Origin: an uncultured Clostridia bacterium | GTDB lineage: Bacteria; Bacillota; Clostridia; Oscillospirales; Acutalibacteraceae | Length of the DNA stretch: 40,792 nucleotides | Assembly (NCBI GenBank): GCA_946186245.1 | Contig: CAMHMN010000019.1 | Span: 1-40,792 of the forward strand | Reading direction: 5' to 3' | Shown: one piece after another, positions 14,122 through 21,422 of the stretch | How positions within the stretch are numbered: position 1 is the first letter of the stretch | How the letters are laid out: each line of letters starts with the position of its first letter | Notes under the pieces: generated by a model | The model's input: the letters and a program-made list of their open reading frames with translations, nothing else | What the model was told of the DNA's origin: nothing | Databases searched by the model: none | Made by a program: the position numbers and the translations under genes

Positions 14122-16596
14122 ATGCCAAACAAAACCGTTATCATCGGCGGCGTTGCAGGCGGCGCAAGCTGTGCCGCAAGACTTCGCAGGCTCGACGGAG
14201 AACGCGAAATCATTATGCTGGAACGCGGCGAATATATTTCCTACGCCAACTGCGGACTGCCCTATCATGTGGGCGACGTAATCCGCAGCAGGAATGCCCT
14301 GCTTCTCATGACACCGGACATGATGAAGGCGCGGTTCAAAATCGACGTAAGAATCAGGAACGAAGTCACTTCCATCAACCGCGGAGCAAAGACCGTTACG
14401 GTCAGAAATCTTGCCACGGGAGAACAATATGACGAAAGCTACGACGAGCTTGTCATTGCCACAGGGTCCTCTCCCCTGCGCCCGAAAATTCCCGGCATCG
14501 AGTCGGAGAGAATCCGCACCCTCTGGACCGTACCCGACACCGACGAAATCCGCTTGGTCGTCAGGGAAAGCGGAATCAAAACGGCTGCCGTGATAGGCGG
14601 CGGCTTCATCGGGCTGGAAATGGCGGAAAATCTGCGTCATTCCGGGCTTGACGTGTCCATCATTGAAGCTGCCGATCAGGTGATGGCGCCGCTGGACTTC
14701 GAGCTTGCCCAGCTCCTGCACGAAAACATCCGCGACAACGGCGTAAGGCTTTATCTCTCAGACGGAGTGGAGAGCTTTGCCGACGACGGCAGAAAGGTCA
14801 CCGTCACCCTGAAGAGCGGAAGGAAGGTCACCGCGGAGCTTGTGATTCTCGCCATAGGCGTCCGCCCGAACAGTCAGCTTGCAAAGGACGCGGGATTGGA
14901 TGTCAACGCGCGTGGAGGCATTATAACCGACGACCGTATGCGCACGAGCGATCCTTCCATCTTCGCGGTGGGCGATGTGGTGGAAGTCGAGGATTTCATC
15001 CTGAAGCAGCGCGTGATGATTCCGCTGGCGGGTCCCGCGAACAAACAGGGACGCATTGCGGCGGACAACATCGCAGGCGGCGACGCTGTCTACAAGGGAA
15101 CACAGGGTTCTTCGGTCGCCAAGGTATTCGACCTCACAGCCGCTTCCACAGGACTCAGCGAAAAAGCGCTTGTCCGTCAGGGAATGGTGAAGGACAAAGA
15201 TTTCCGGACGCTGATCATTACCCAGAATTCACACGCCGGTTACTACCCCGGCGCGGTTCCGCTCACCATGAAGCTGGTTTTTTCGGCTGACGGCAACAAG
15301 ATATTCGGCGCACAGATCGTCGGACGCGAAGGGGCTGACAAACGCATAGACACTATCGGCGTCGCCATCCGTCTGGGTGCGAAGGTCACCGATCTCAAGG
15401 ATCTGGAGCTTGCCTACGCGCCGCCTTATTCGTCGGCAAAAGACCCCGTCAACATGGCGGGCTACGTCGCCGAGAATATTCTGCGCGGCATGGTGACCAT
15501 TGCGGAATGGAACGAGCCGGATTATTCTCCCGAAGCGCTTCTTCTCGACGTGCGTGAGGAAGCGGAAGTCATGGCATACGCCATTCCCGGCGCGGTCAAT
15601 ATTCCTCTCGGAAGGCTGCGCCCGGAACTTGAACAACTCGACCGCTCCAAGGAAGTCATCGTATTCTGCGCGGTCGGCGTCAGGGCCTACAACGCAGCCA
15701 GAATTCTCATGCAGCACGGCTTCGGCAGCGTGAAGGTTTACCCCGGCGGTGCTCGGTTCTACAAATCGACCCATTCCGGCGAAGAAACGACCGACGAAGC
15801 ACCCGCTTCTATTCCGGACAGAAAGGATGAATCCAACGTGAGCCACCCAAGCAAGCCCGCCAATAAAATATCCATTGACTGCTGCGGCATGCAGTGTCCG
15901 GGTCCGATCATGGAAGTATTCAAGGCGGTCAACACCATGAACGAGGGCGAATTGCTGGAAGTAACCGCTTCCGATCCCGGCTTTGCAAAAGACGTGGGCG
16001 CATGGTGCCGCAGAACCGGCAACACCCTCGTTGCCAATGAACAACGCGGCGGAGAATATATCGCCACCATATGCAAAGGTACACAGGCAGCAGCTTCTCC
16101 CGCCACAGGTGCGACGGATTCCGGAGCGAAGGGAAAGACCATTATCGTATTTGACGGCGACATGGACAAAGTGCTCGCCAGCTTCGTCATAGCCAATGGC
16201 GCACTCGCTATGGGCAGGCCGGTGACGATGTTCTTCACCTTCTGGGGACTCACCGCCCTGAGAAAGAGCAAAAAGGTCAAGGTCAAAAAGAGCTTCATGG
16301 AGAAGATGTTCGGCGTGATGCTGCCCAGAGGAGCCTCCAAGACCAAGCTCTCCAAGATGAATATGGGCGGCATGGGCACCGCCATGATGCGCGGCATTAT
16401 GAAGGACAAGAACATCGACTCCCTCGAAGATATGATGAAGAAAGCCATCGACAACGGCGTCAAGATCATCGCCTGTTCCATGAGCATGGACGTCATGGGC
16501 ATACGCCCGGAAGAGCTGATTGACGGGGTGGAAATAGGCGGCGTCGGCACCTATCTGGGCGACGCAGAGGAATCCGACGTGAATCTCTTCATCTGA
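14122..16596 (+). CDS. CoA-disulfide reductase-like flavoprotein fused to rhodanese, TusA and DsrE2 domains
   Basis: This 824-residue protein joins four sulfur-handling domains: a FAD/NAD(P)H oxidoreductase of the CoA-disulfide/NADH-oxidase family (about 1-445) with GGVAGGASCAARLRR and the single redox cysteine C44 in SYANCGLPY; a rhodanese domain (about 455-555) with active loop FCAVGVR (C516); a TusA/SirA-like domain (about 583-655) with CPGP (C592); and a DsrE2-type domain (about 672-824) with CSMSMDVMG (C785). Relatives reduce CoA disulfide, CoA persulfide or polysulfide, and the C-terminal domains would pass on persulfide sulfur. The ATG at 14122 follows AAAGGGGT; the frame is open upstream but that part does not look coding. 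The Crp/Fnr gene follows after 13 bases. Confidence 0.92.
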   Translation: MPNKTVIIGGVAGGASCAARLRRLDGEREIIMLERGEYISYANCGLPYHVGDVIRSRNALLLMTPDMMKARFKIDVRIRNEVTSINRGAKTVTVRNLATGEQYDESYDELVIATGSSPLRPKIPGIESERIRTLWTVPDTDEIRLVVRESGIKTAAVIGGGFIGLEMAENLRHSGLDVSIIEAADQVMAPLDFELAQLLHENIRDNGVRLYLSDGVESFADDGRKVTVTLKSGRKVTAELVILAIGVRPNSQLAKDAGLDVNARGGIITDDRMRTSDPSIFAVGDVVEVEDFILKQRVMIPLAGPANKQGRIAADNIAGGDAVYKGTQGSSVAKVFDLTAASTGLSEKALVRQGMVKDKDFRTLIITQNSHAGYYPGAVPLTMKLVFSADGNKIFGAQIVGREGADKRIDTIGVAIRLGAKVTDLKDLELAYAPPYSSAKDPVNMAGYVAENILRGMVTIAEWNEPDYSPEALLLDVREEAEVMAYAIPGAVNIPLGRLRPELEQLDRSKEVIVFCAVGVRAYNAARILMQHGFGSVKVYPGGARFYKSTHSGEETTDEAPASIPDRKDESNVSHPSKPANKISIDCCGMQCPGPIMEVFKAVNTMNEGELLEVTASDPGFAKDVGAWCRRTGNTLVANEQRGGEYIATICKGTQAAASPATGATDSGAKGKTIIVFDGDMDKVLASFVIANGALAMGRPVTMFFTFWGLTALRKSKKVKVKKSFMEKMFGVMLPRGASKTKLSKMNMGGMGTAMMRGIMKDKNIDSLEDMMKKAIDNGVKIIACSMSMDVMGIRPEELIDGVEIGGVGTYLGDAEESDVNLFI

Positions 16597-16609
16597 GGGG
16601 AGGAATACA

Positions 16610-17266
16610 ATGGACACAGAGCACGAAATCAAACAGCTTCCCTTCTGGACAGATCTCACTCCATCCGAACGTGAAACCATTCTGCGCTGTGCGAGAATCA
16701 AAGAATACAAAAGCGGGAGCCTGATCTATTCGCCGGAGCAGGAATGTCTGGGGCTGATCAGGCTGCTGTCGGGCGGCATCCGCACCTTCATGCTCTCGGA
16801 GGAAGGGCGCGAAGTGGTTCTTTACCGCATGAAGGAAGGGGATATCGACCTGCTTTCGGCTTCCTGCGTGGTCAATCAGATCACCTTTGAAACACAGATG
16901 GTCGCACAGTCCGACTGCACGGTGCTTGTGGTTCCCGCCACCTGCCTTTCCGAATTCAAACGCAATAACCTCGCCGTGCGCTGCTTCATTTATGAAAAAC
17001 TGGGCGAACGCTTCTCCGACGTGATGAAGCTCATGCAGACCATGCTTTTCACCCGCATAGACAAGCGAATCGCCGCTCTGCTGCTCGAAAAATCCGAAGC
17101 CCGCAGCTCAGACTCGATTCGCATCACACATGAGGAAATCGCAGCCATGATCAATTCGTCCCGCGAAGTGGTTTCACGCACACTCAAGGAAATGGAACGC
17201 TCCGGACTGCTTTCACTTGGCAGAGGAAGGATTACGCTGCATCCGGATTTCAAAAAAATGCTTTGA
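16610..17266 (+). CDS. Crp/Fnr family transcription regulator
   Basis: A 218-residue regulator with an N-terminal cyclic-nucleotide-binding-like beta barrel (about 10-120), a long dimerisation helix and a C-terminal winged helix: ITHEEIAAMINSSREVVSRT (172-191) is the Crp-type recognition unit. The cysteines (27, 46, 86, 103, 112, 125) do not form the N-terminal cluster that binds 4Fe-4S in FNR, so oxygen sensing by that route is not expected; thiol or ligand sensing remains open. A strong GAGGGGAGG precedes ATG at 16610, 13 bases after the sulfur-reductase gene. This placement and the TGTGA/TCACA palindrome before the thioredoxin promoter suggest it controls its own operon. Confidence 0.92.
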   Translation: MDTEHEIKQLPFWTDLTPSERETILRCARIKEYKSGSLIYSPEQECLGLIRLLSGGIRTFMLSEEGREVVLYRMKEGDIDLLSASCVVNQITFETQMVAQSDCTVLVVPATCLSEFKRNNLAVRCFIYEKLGERFSDVMKLMQTMLFTRIDKRIAALLLEKSEARSSDSIRITHEEIAAMINSSREVVSRTLKEMERSGLLSLGRGRITLHPDFKKML

Positions 17267-17284
17267 CAACCGGACAAAAACAAA

Positions 17285-17332
17285 AACAGGAAATTCTCCG
17301 CACCCGTTGCCGGAAGGATTTCCTGTTTTTTT
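17285..17332. terminator. shared terminator between Crp/Fnr and S24 repressor genes
   Basis: ACAGGAAAT (17286-17294) pairs with ATTTCCTGT (17318-17326), with seven T residues on the plus strand and an interrupted T-rich tail on the minus strand. The two genes are convergent, so one hairpin can serve both. Confidence 0.8.
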
Positions 17333-17341
17333 GTTGTATGA

Positions 17342-18037
17342 TTATTTTTTCAGTCTGCAAATCACCTTGCCGCAGCACAAAACACTGTCGCTGGAGGTGT
17401 AGAGCTTGGGCGGATAATCGGGGTTGACCGATATCAGCTCGTCAACGCCCTGCTTCTTGATGAAGCTCTCACCGTTGAGGACAAAGATGCCTATCTCCCC
17501 CTCATTCACATGCGCGTCCTTCTCCACAAGCACCAGATCGCCGTCATTGAAGGCGGGCGTCATGGAGTCTCCGCTGACACGCACCACATAATCCCCCTTG
17601 CGATTCTCCGGCGTATCGGGTATTTCAATCTCTTCCTCCGGGGACACATCGAGGGGATTTCCAAAGCCCGCCGACACGGAAATGGAGTAAAAGGGGCGCG
17701 TTATCATTTTCTGTACCGGATGGCAGCGTTCATACTCAATCGTCAGGATGGAATCCATCACGTTTTTGCCGTATTTGTCGAGCGAACGGTATTTGTTGAT
17801 ATGCTCGATCTCGCTGAATGAAAAGACAGACGCGGCTGGTGCAAGACCCATGGCGTCGTCCACCGAGCACATCAGCGCACGGCATATGGCTTCAATGGTA
17901 GTGAGCTTGGGATTGGCGTTGATACCGGAGGTAATCTTGCTTACGGTGCCCTTGGGCAGACCGGAGCGTTCCACCAGCTCATCGACTGTCATGCCGAGTT
18001 CTTTTCTGCGCCTGTTGATGTATTCATTGAATGTCAT
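17342..18037 (-). CDS. LexA/CI-type repressor: HTH plus S24 peptidase domain
   Basis: This 231-residue protein has an N-terminal XRE helix-turn-helix (about 2-57; MTVDELVERSGLPKGTVSKI) and a C-terminal S24 self-cleavage domain. The expected cleavage bond A123-G124 (VSAGFG), the serine nucleophile S158 (SGDSMTPAF) and the lysine K194 (NGESFIKK) are all present, so it should be inactivated by RecA-stimulated autocleavage or be controlled in a similar way, as in phage CI repressors. I choose ATG at 18037, preceded by ACGGGTGAT; a GTG at 18046 is in frame but sits inside that site. It diverges from three small genes across a 205-base region with three palindromes, its likely operators. Confidence 0.9.
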   Translation of the reverse strand: MTFNEYINRRRKELGMTVDELVERSGLPKGTVSKITSGINANPKLTTIEAICRALMCSVDDAMGLAPAASVFSFSEIEHINKYRSLDKYGKNVMDSILTIEYERCHPVQKMITRPFYSISVSAGFGNPLDVSPEEEIEIPDTPENRKGDYVVRVSGDSMTPAFNDGDLVLVEKDAHVNEGEIGIFVLNGESFIKKQGVDELISVNPDYPPKLYTSSDSVLCCGKVICRLKK

Positions 18038-18086
18038 AAGTATCACCCGTTGGCATTTTTTATTTCAAAATGATCTCTTTGTTTTT

Positions 18087-18115
18087 AGTGTAGCACATTT
18101 GCGGATAGGTGTCAA
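18087..18115 (-). promoter_or_regulatory. sigma-A promoter of the S24 repressor gene
   Basis: Minus strand: TTGACA (18110-18115), 17-bp spacer, TACACT (18087-18092). Confidence 0.7.
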
Positions 18116-18123
18116 GCTGCAAT

Positions 18124-18141
18124 AATTCCCTTCTTGGAATT
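18124..18141. promoter_or_regulatory. operator-like palindrome O1
   Basis: AATTCC-CTTCTT-GGAATT, a perfect 6+6 inverted repeat between the two divergent -35 boxes. It is the best of three similar sites. Confidence 0.6.
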
Positions 18142-18158
18142 TTTAATAAAAAAAGTAC

Positions 18159-18187
18159 TTGACAAATTCAATTTAAGGTATTATAAT
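18159..18187 (+). promoter_or_regulatory. consensus sigma-A promoter of the small regulator genes
   Basis: TTGACA (18159-18164), 17-bp spacer, TATAAT (18182-18187), perfect consensus. Such a strong promoter usually needs active repression, which fits the operator-like sites at and around it. Confidence 0.85.
18165..18182. promoter_or_regulatory. operator-like site O2, between -35 and -10
   Basis: AATTCA-ATTTAA-GGTATT, a weaker copy of O1 filling exactly the spacer of the plus-strand promoter. A repressor here would block RNA polymerase. Confidence 0.4.
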
Positions 18188-18196
18188 GTCATCATA

Positions 18197-18214
18197 AATT
18201 CCTTTTAAAGAATT
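18197..18214. promoter_or_regulatory. operator-like palindrome O3
   Basis: AATTCC-TTTTAA-AGAATT, one mismatch from a perfect inverted repeat, just after the expected transcription start of the small gene set. Confidence 0.5.
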
Positions 18215-18242
18215 ATGCAATGCAAAGGAGGATCTGTCCCAT

Positions 18243-18470
18243 ATGCAAAATGATACTTCGCCTATGTTCCCAAATCTGACAGCCGCCGTCTCTAGGAAGG
18301 GGCTGACACGCAAAGAACTTGCCAGCGCGCTTGGAATGAGTCTGTCCACATTAGGCAGACGGCTGCGAGGGAGCATAGAATTCAGGTGGAACGAACTGCA
18401 TCGACTGCACGATTTATTCCCGGACGTGCCTATGAGCGTTCTGCTTAAACGCAAAACAAATTCATTATGA
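18243..18470 (+). CDS. small helix-turn-helix protein (Cro-like)
   Basis: A 75-residue protein consisting of little more than one helix-turn-helix: LTRKELASALGMSLSTLGRR (21-40). The size and divergent position opposite an S24 repressor are those of a phage Cro-type or excisionase-type regulator; it could also be a small activator. The start ATG at 18243 has AAAGGAGG eleven bases upstream. It is the first of three closely spaced genes read from a consensus promoter. Confidence 0.8.
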   Translation: MQNDTSPMFPNLTAAVSRKGLTRKELASALGMSLSTLGRRLRGSIEFRWNELHRLHDLFPDVPMSVLLKRKTNSL

Positions 18471-18492
18471 ACACAAGGAGGACTGTTTTATC

Positions 18493-18705
18493 ATGTCAAA
18501 GGGAAAACACTGTAAATACTGCGGATGCAGGACAACCAACCATAGCGGCATCTGCAACACCTGCTCCGAAAAGCTGGCGCTCGTGAGAAAGCTGAGAGCC
18601 ATCGTATTCGGAATCAAACGCGACGCAGAAAAGGAGAAAAAGAATGGACAAACAGGAAATAATCCGGACATTGAAAAGATACAGATGCCTGCACGCGGAA
18701 TGTGA
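18493..18705 (+). CDS. small zinc-ribbon protein of unknown function
   Basis: A 70-residue basic protein with the pattern CKYCGC at 8-13 and CNTC at 21-24, which should form a zinc ribbon, followed by a basic helix (KLRAIVFGIKRDAEKEKK). Small proteins like this are common in the early regions of Firmicutes phages and elements. AAGGAGG precedes ATG at 18493. The 3' end overlaps the next gene by 62 bases in another frame, so both frames are used there. No specific function can be assigned. Confidence 0.72.
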   Translation: MSKGKHCKYCGCRTTNHSGICNTCSEKLALVRKLRAIVFGIKRDAEKEKKNGQTGNNPDIEKIQMPARGM

Positions 18706-19081
18706 CAGACTGCGCCGAAGAATTATCGACAAACGCGACGGCATGTACGACATTCATGCCGTCGTAACAAACAGCGTGAACGTGAAGTCGGGTGAGATCG
18801 CCGACAGAGTGGAACGCGTGGTGGAAATGATGGAAAGCGCAGTCAATTTCTACACCCGCAGGCTGGAGGAGGCCGAGCAAAGCGAACACCGCATTCTGGA
18901 GCTGATCGACAGGATAGGTGACAGCGAAGAGCGGACGGTGATTCTGATGCACTATATCGAGGGAAAAACATTCCTTGACATAGGAGAGGCTCTGTACATT
19001 TCGGAACGTACCGTATGCAACCGCCACAGAGCTGCGATTGAAAAACTCTGCTACGGCACAAAAAATGCGCCCTCATACTGA
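18644..19081 (+). CDS. phage-type sigma-70 region 4-like regulator (DUF1492-like)
   Basis: This 145-residue protein has an N-terminal coiled-coil-like part (about 1-85) and a C-terminal helix-turn-helix resembling sigma factor region 4 (IGDSEERTVILMHYIEGKTF and ISERTVCNRHRAAIEKL at about 88-138). DUF1492, ArpU and RinA-type proteins of this form are typically late transcription activators of Firmicutes phages. AAAGGAG lies seven bases upstream of ATG at 18644, inside the zinc-ribbon gene. The 3' end carries the terminator of the convergent polysaccharide operon. No phage structural, integrase or lysis gene follows. Confidence 0.8.
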   Translation: MDKQEIIRTLKRYRCLHAECDRLRRRIIDKRDGMYDIHAVVTNSVNVKSGEIADRVERVVEMMESAVNFYTRRLEEAEQSEHRILELIDRIGDSEERTVILMHYIEGKTFLDIGEALYISERTVCNRHRAAIEKLCYGTKNAPSY

Positions 19082-19109
19082 TTTCCGGCCAAAATCAGTA
19101 CGAAAGCGC
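19060..19109 (-). terminator. terminator of the polysaccharide operon
   Basis: Read on the minus strand: GCGC and TACTGATT pair with AATCAGTA and GCGC, followed by ATTTTTT. It lies about 105 bases beyond the epimerase stop codon and overlaps the 3' end of the convergent sigma-like gene. Confidence 0.75.
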
Positions 19110-19213
19110 ACAGGGATTCGATGTGAACAGTGCGTAACAAACGGGTTCAGAAGGCACAGCGTCCGTCCGTTCATTTTCTCGTGATTCACTGTTCGTCAAT
19201 CTCCGTTTTCTGT

Positions 19214-20209
19214 TCACTCCGTGAGCGATTTTATCATCCTGCGGTACATGTCGGCAAGTCCTACCTGCGGCTGCCAGCCGAGAGAACGCAGCTTGGTTGT
19301 GTCAAGATTCATGTGAAGCGTCGGCGCGTAGCCCAGTCTGGCAGCGTCGGCGCGTTCTCTTATCTCAACTGCGATGTGACCGTCGGCACATTCCTTTGCC
19401 ACCAGACAGGCCATCTCATATATGGAGCAATAGGTATCCTCGTTGGCGGCATTGTAGGCTTCACCGGCCTGTCCTCTGGCGAGTACCGTGAATATCGCAT
19501 CCGTCGCATCCTCGGTGTAAAGGTAATTGCGCTTTGTTTCGCCCTTGGTATTGAGCACAATATTCCTGCCTTCGATCGCGCAGCGGGCAAATTCGGCAAA
19601 GACCCTGCCGTCGTTGTATTCCACTCCGGGACCGAAGGTCTGGGTCAGGCGGACGACCATTGCCGGAACGCCGTATTCCGAGGCGTAGGAGGAGCAAAGG
19701 CTCTCGCACATTCTCTTGCTTTCGGGATAACATGTGCGTACCGCCATCGGGTCAAGATTGGTGGAATGCTTTTCGTCTATCTTTTCATCGGTGGATGGCG
19801 TACCGTAGACCTCCATGCTGGAGAGATAGACAAAACCGCTGACGCGATTTGCCCGGGCAAATTCCAGCATTCTGACGGTTCCCTCCACGGCGGTCATGAC
19901 GGTTTCCACAGGCGTTTCAATAAACGCCTTGCTGGATGTCTGACTCGCGGCATGAATAATGTAATCCGCGCCGATATTCCGTGGCTCGGCATTCCGCACA
20001 TCGGCCACAATCAGTTTCAGGCCTTTTGCGATATAGTCTCCCAGAACGGCCTGCGCCTTCTGCTCATTCCGCACCATGGCCAATGCGGTTATCGGCTGGG
20101 CAGCCTTTTCGTTCCATGCAAATATCTGTCTGATCAGCTCGCGTCCGATAAGTCCTGTCGCTCCGGTCACAAGTATGCTTTTTCCTTCAAATGTCTTCAT
20201 GTCTGTCAT
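19214..20209 (-). CDS. NAD-dependent sugar-nucleotide epimerase/dehydratase
   Basis: A 331-residue extended short-chain dehydrogenase. The Rossmann motif GATGLIG is at 16-22, the catalytic set is S130/S131, Y161 and K165 (YPESK), and the phrase RNYLYTEDATDAIF is typical of nucleotide-sugar epimerases and dehydratases. It would make an activated sugar for the surface glycan, but the substrate cannot be read from the sequence. Several starts are in frame; I choose ATG at 20209, eight bases after CGGAGA. The TTG at 20230 and ATG at 20218 are inside or too close to that site. It is the last gene of the operon, directly after UDP-galactopyranose mutase. Confidence 0.88.
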   Translation of the reverse strand: MTDMKTFEGKSILVTGATGLIGRELIRQIFAWNEKAAQPITALAMVRNEQKAQAVLGDYIAKGLKLIVADVRNAEPRNIGADYIIHAASQTSSKAFIETPVETVMTAVEGTVRMLEFARANRVSGFVYLSSMEVYGTPSTDEKIDEKHSTNLDPMAVRTCYPESKRMCESLCSSYASEYGVPAMVVRLTQTFGPGVEYNDGRVFAEFARCAIEGRNIVLNTKGETKRNYLYTEDATDAIFTVLARGQAGEAYNAANEDTYCSIYEMACLVAKECADGHIAVEIRERADAARLGYAPTLHMNLDTTKLRSLGWQPQVGLADMYRRMIKSLTE

Positions 20210-20226
20210 TTTTTTCATTCTCCGTT

Positions 20227-21351
20227 TCAATCAAACTCGCGGTCACAGCAGTTGAGTGCCTCCGCTATGACCTGATCCATATCATAATATCTGTACTGCG
20301 CCAGCCTGCCGCCGAATATCACATTGTGTTCCTGCTCCGCAAGCTGTCTGTACTTCTCGTAAAGCTCGCCGTTCCTGTCATCATTGACGGGATAATACGG
20401 CTCGTCGCCCGGCTTCCATTCCGAACTGTATTCTCGGCTGATCACCGTCTTGGGCAGATCGCGTCCCTGCGCGTCCTTGCCAAATTCAAACCACTTGTGC
20501 TCGATGATCCGCGTCCAGGGCGTTTCGCGGTCGGTATAATTGACGGCGGCGTTGCCTTGAAAATTCGGCTTATCCAGCAGTTCATTCTCAAAACGGACAC
20601 TCCGGTATTCCAGATATCCCAGCCTGTAGCCGAAAAACGCGTCGATGGGGCCGGTGTATACAACTCGTTCCGCAAGCGCGTCAAGCTCCGCCTTCTGTTC
20701 GAGATAATCGGTGTTCAACCTGATTTCAACGCCGTCGAGCAGTTTTTCGATCATCTTGGTATAACCGCCGATGGGAATGCCCTGCCATAGTGCGTTAAAG
20801 TAGTTGTTGTCAAATGTAAACCTGACCGGAATACGCTTTATGATGAAGGCAGGAAGATTCCGGCAGTCTCTCCCCCATTGTTTCTCTGTGTAGCCCTTGA
20901 TGAGCGTTTCGAATATGTCGCGTCCCACAATCGAGATTACCTGTTCTTCCAGATTCCGCGGAGTCCCCTTAATCTCGCTGCGCTGCTGACGGATAATGGC
21001 TTCGGCTTCCTCCGGAGTAACGACTCCCCACATTTTATTGAATGTGTACATGTTGAAAGGAAGCGAGTAAAGCTCCCCCCTGTAATTGGCAACCGGTGAA
21101 TTTGTAAAGCGGTTGAACTCGGCAAATTGCGTAATGTAGTTCCACACACGTCTGTCATTGGTGTGGAATATGTGAGCGCCGTAAACATGAACATTGATTC
21201 CTTCCACATTTTCTGTGTAGACATTGCCTCCCACATTCGGACGCTTGTCCACAATCAGTACAGATGCGCCGTGAGCCCTGGCTTCATGAGCAAATACCGA
21301 CCCGAAAAGCCCCGATCCCACCACAAGAAAATCATACTGCTTACGATTCAT
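20227..21351 (-). CDS. glf: UDP-galactopyranose mutase
   Basis: Glf interconverts UDP-galactopyranose and UDP-galactofuranose using reduced FAD, in the cytoplasm. The 374-residue sequence has the FAD-binding start VVGSGLFGSVFAHEA, RPNVGGNVYTE, the active-site loop YGAHIFHTND, the family phrase TEKQWGRD, and the C-terminal RLAQYRYYDMDQVI with the FAD-contacting arginine. Length is standard. The start ATG at 21351 has GGAGG upstream. The presence of glf says the polymer made by this operon probably contains galactofuranose, although no furanosyltransferase was recognised. Confidence 0.97.
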   Translation of the reverse strand: MNRKQYDFLVVGSGLFGSVFAHEARAHGASVLIVDKRPNVGGNVYTENVEGINVHVYGAHIFHTNDRRVWNYITQFAEFNRFTNSPVANYRGELYSLPFNMYTFNKMWGVVTPEEAEAIIRQQRSEIKGTPRNLEEQVISIVGRDIFETLIKGYTEKQWGRDCRNLPAFIIKRIPVRFTFDNNYFNALWQGIPIGGYTKMIEKLLDGVEIRLNTDYLEQKAELDALAERVVYTGPIDAFFGYRLGYLEYRSVRFENELLDKPNFQGNAAVNYTDRETPWTRIIEHKWFEFGKDAQGRDLPKTVISREYSSEWKPGDEPYYPVNDDRNGELYEKYRQLAEQEHNVIFGGRLAQYRYYDMDQVIAEALNCCDREFD

Positions 21352-21422
21352 GTTATCCTCCGTTTCCTCAATATTTCATCAACGACTGCGATTGAATGGC
21401 AGGGAAGCCAAAATACTTCCCA

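Noticed and set aside
15229-16710. 493-codon open frame antisense to the sulfur-reductase fusion
   Set aside because: A shadow of the real gene, which has four recognisable domains; the antisense product is low-quality His/Gly/Val-rich sequence with no start signal.
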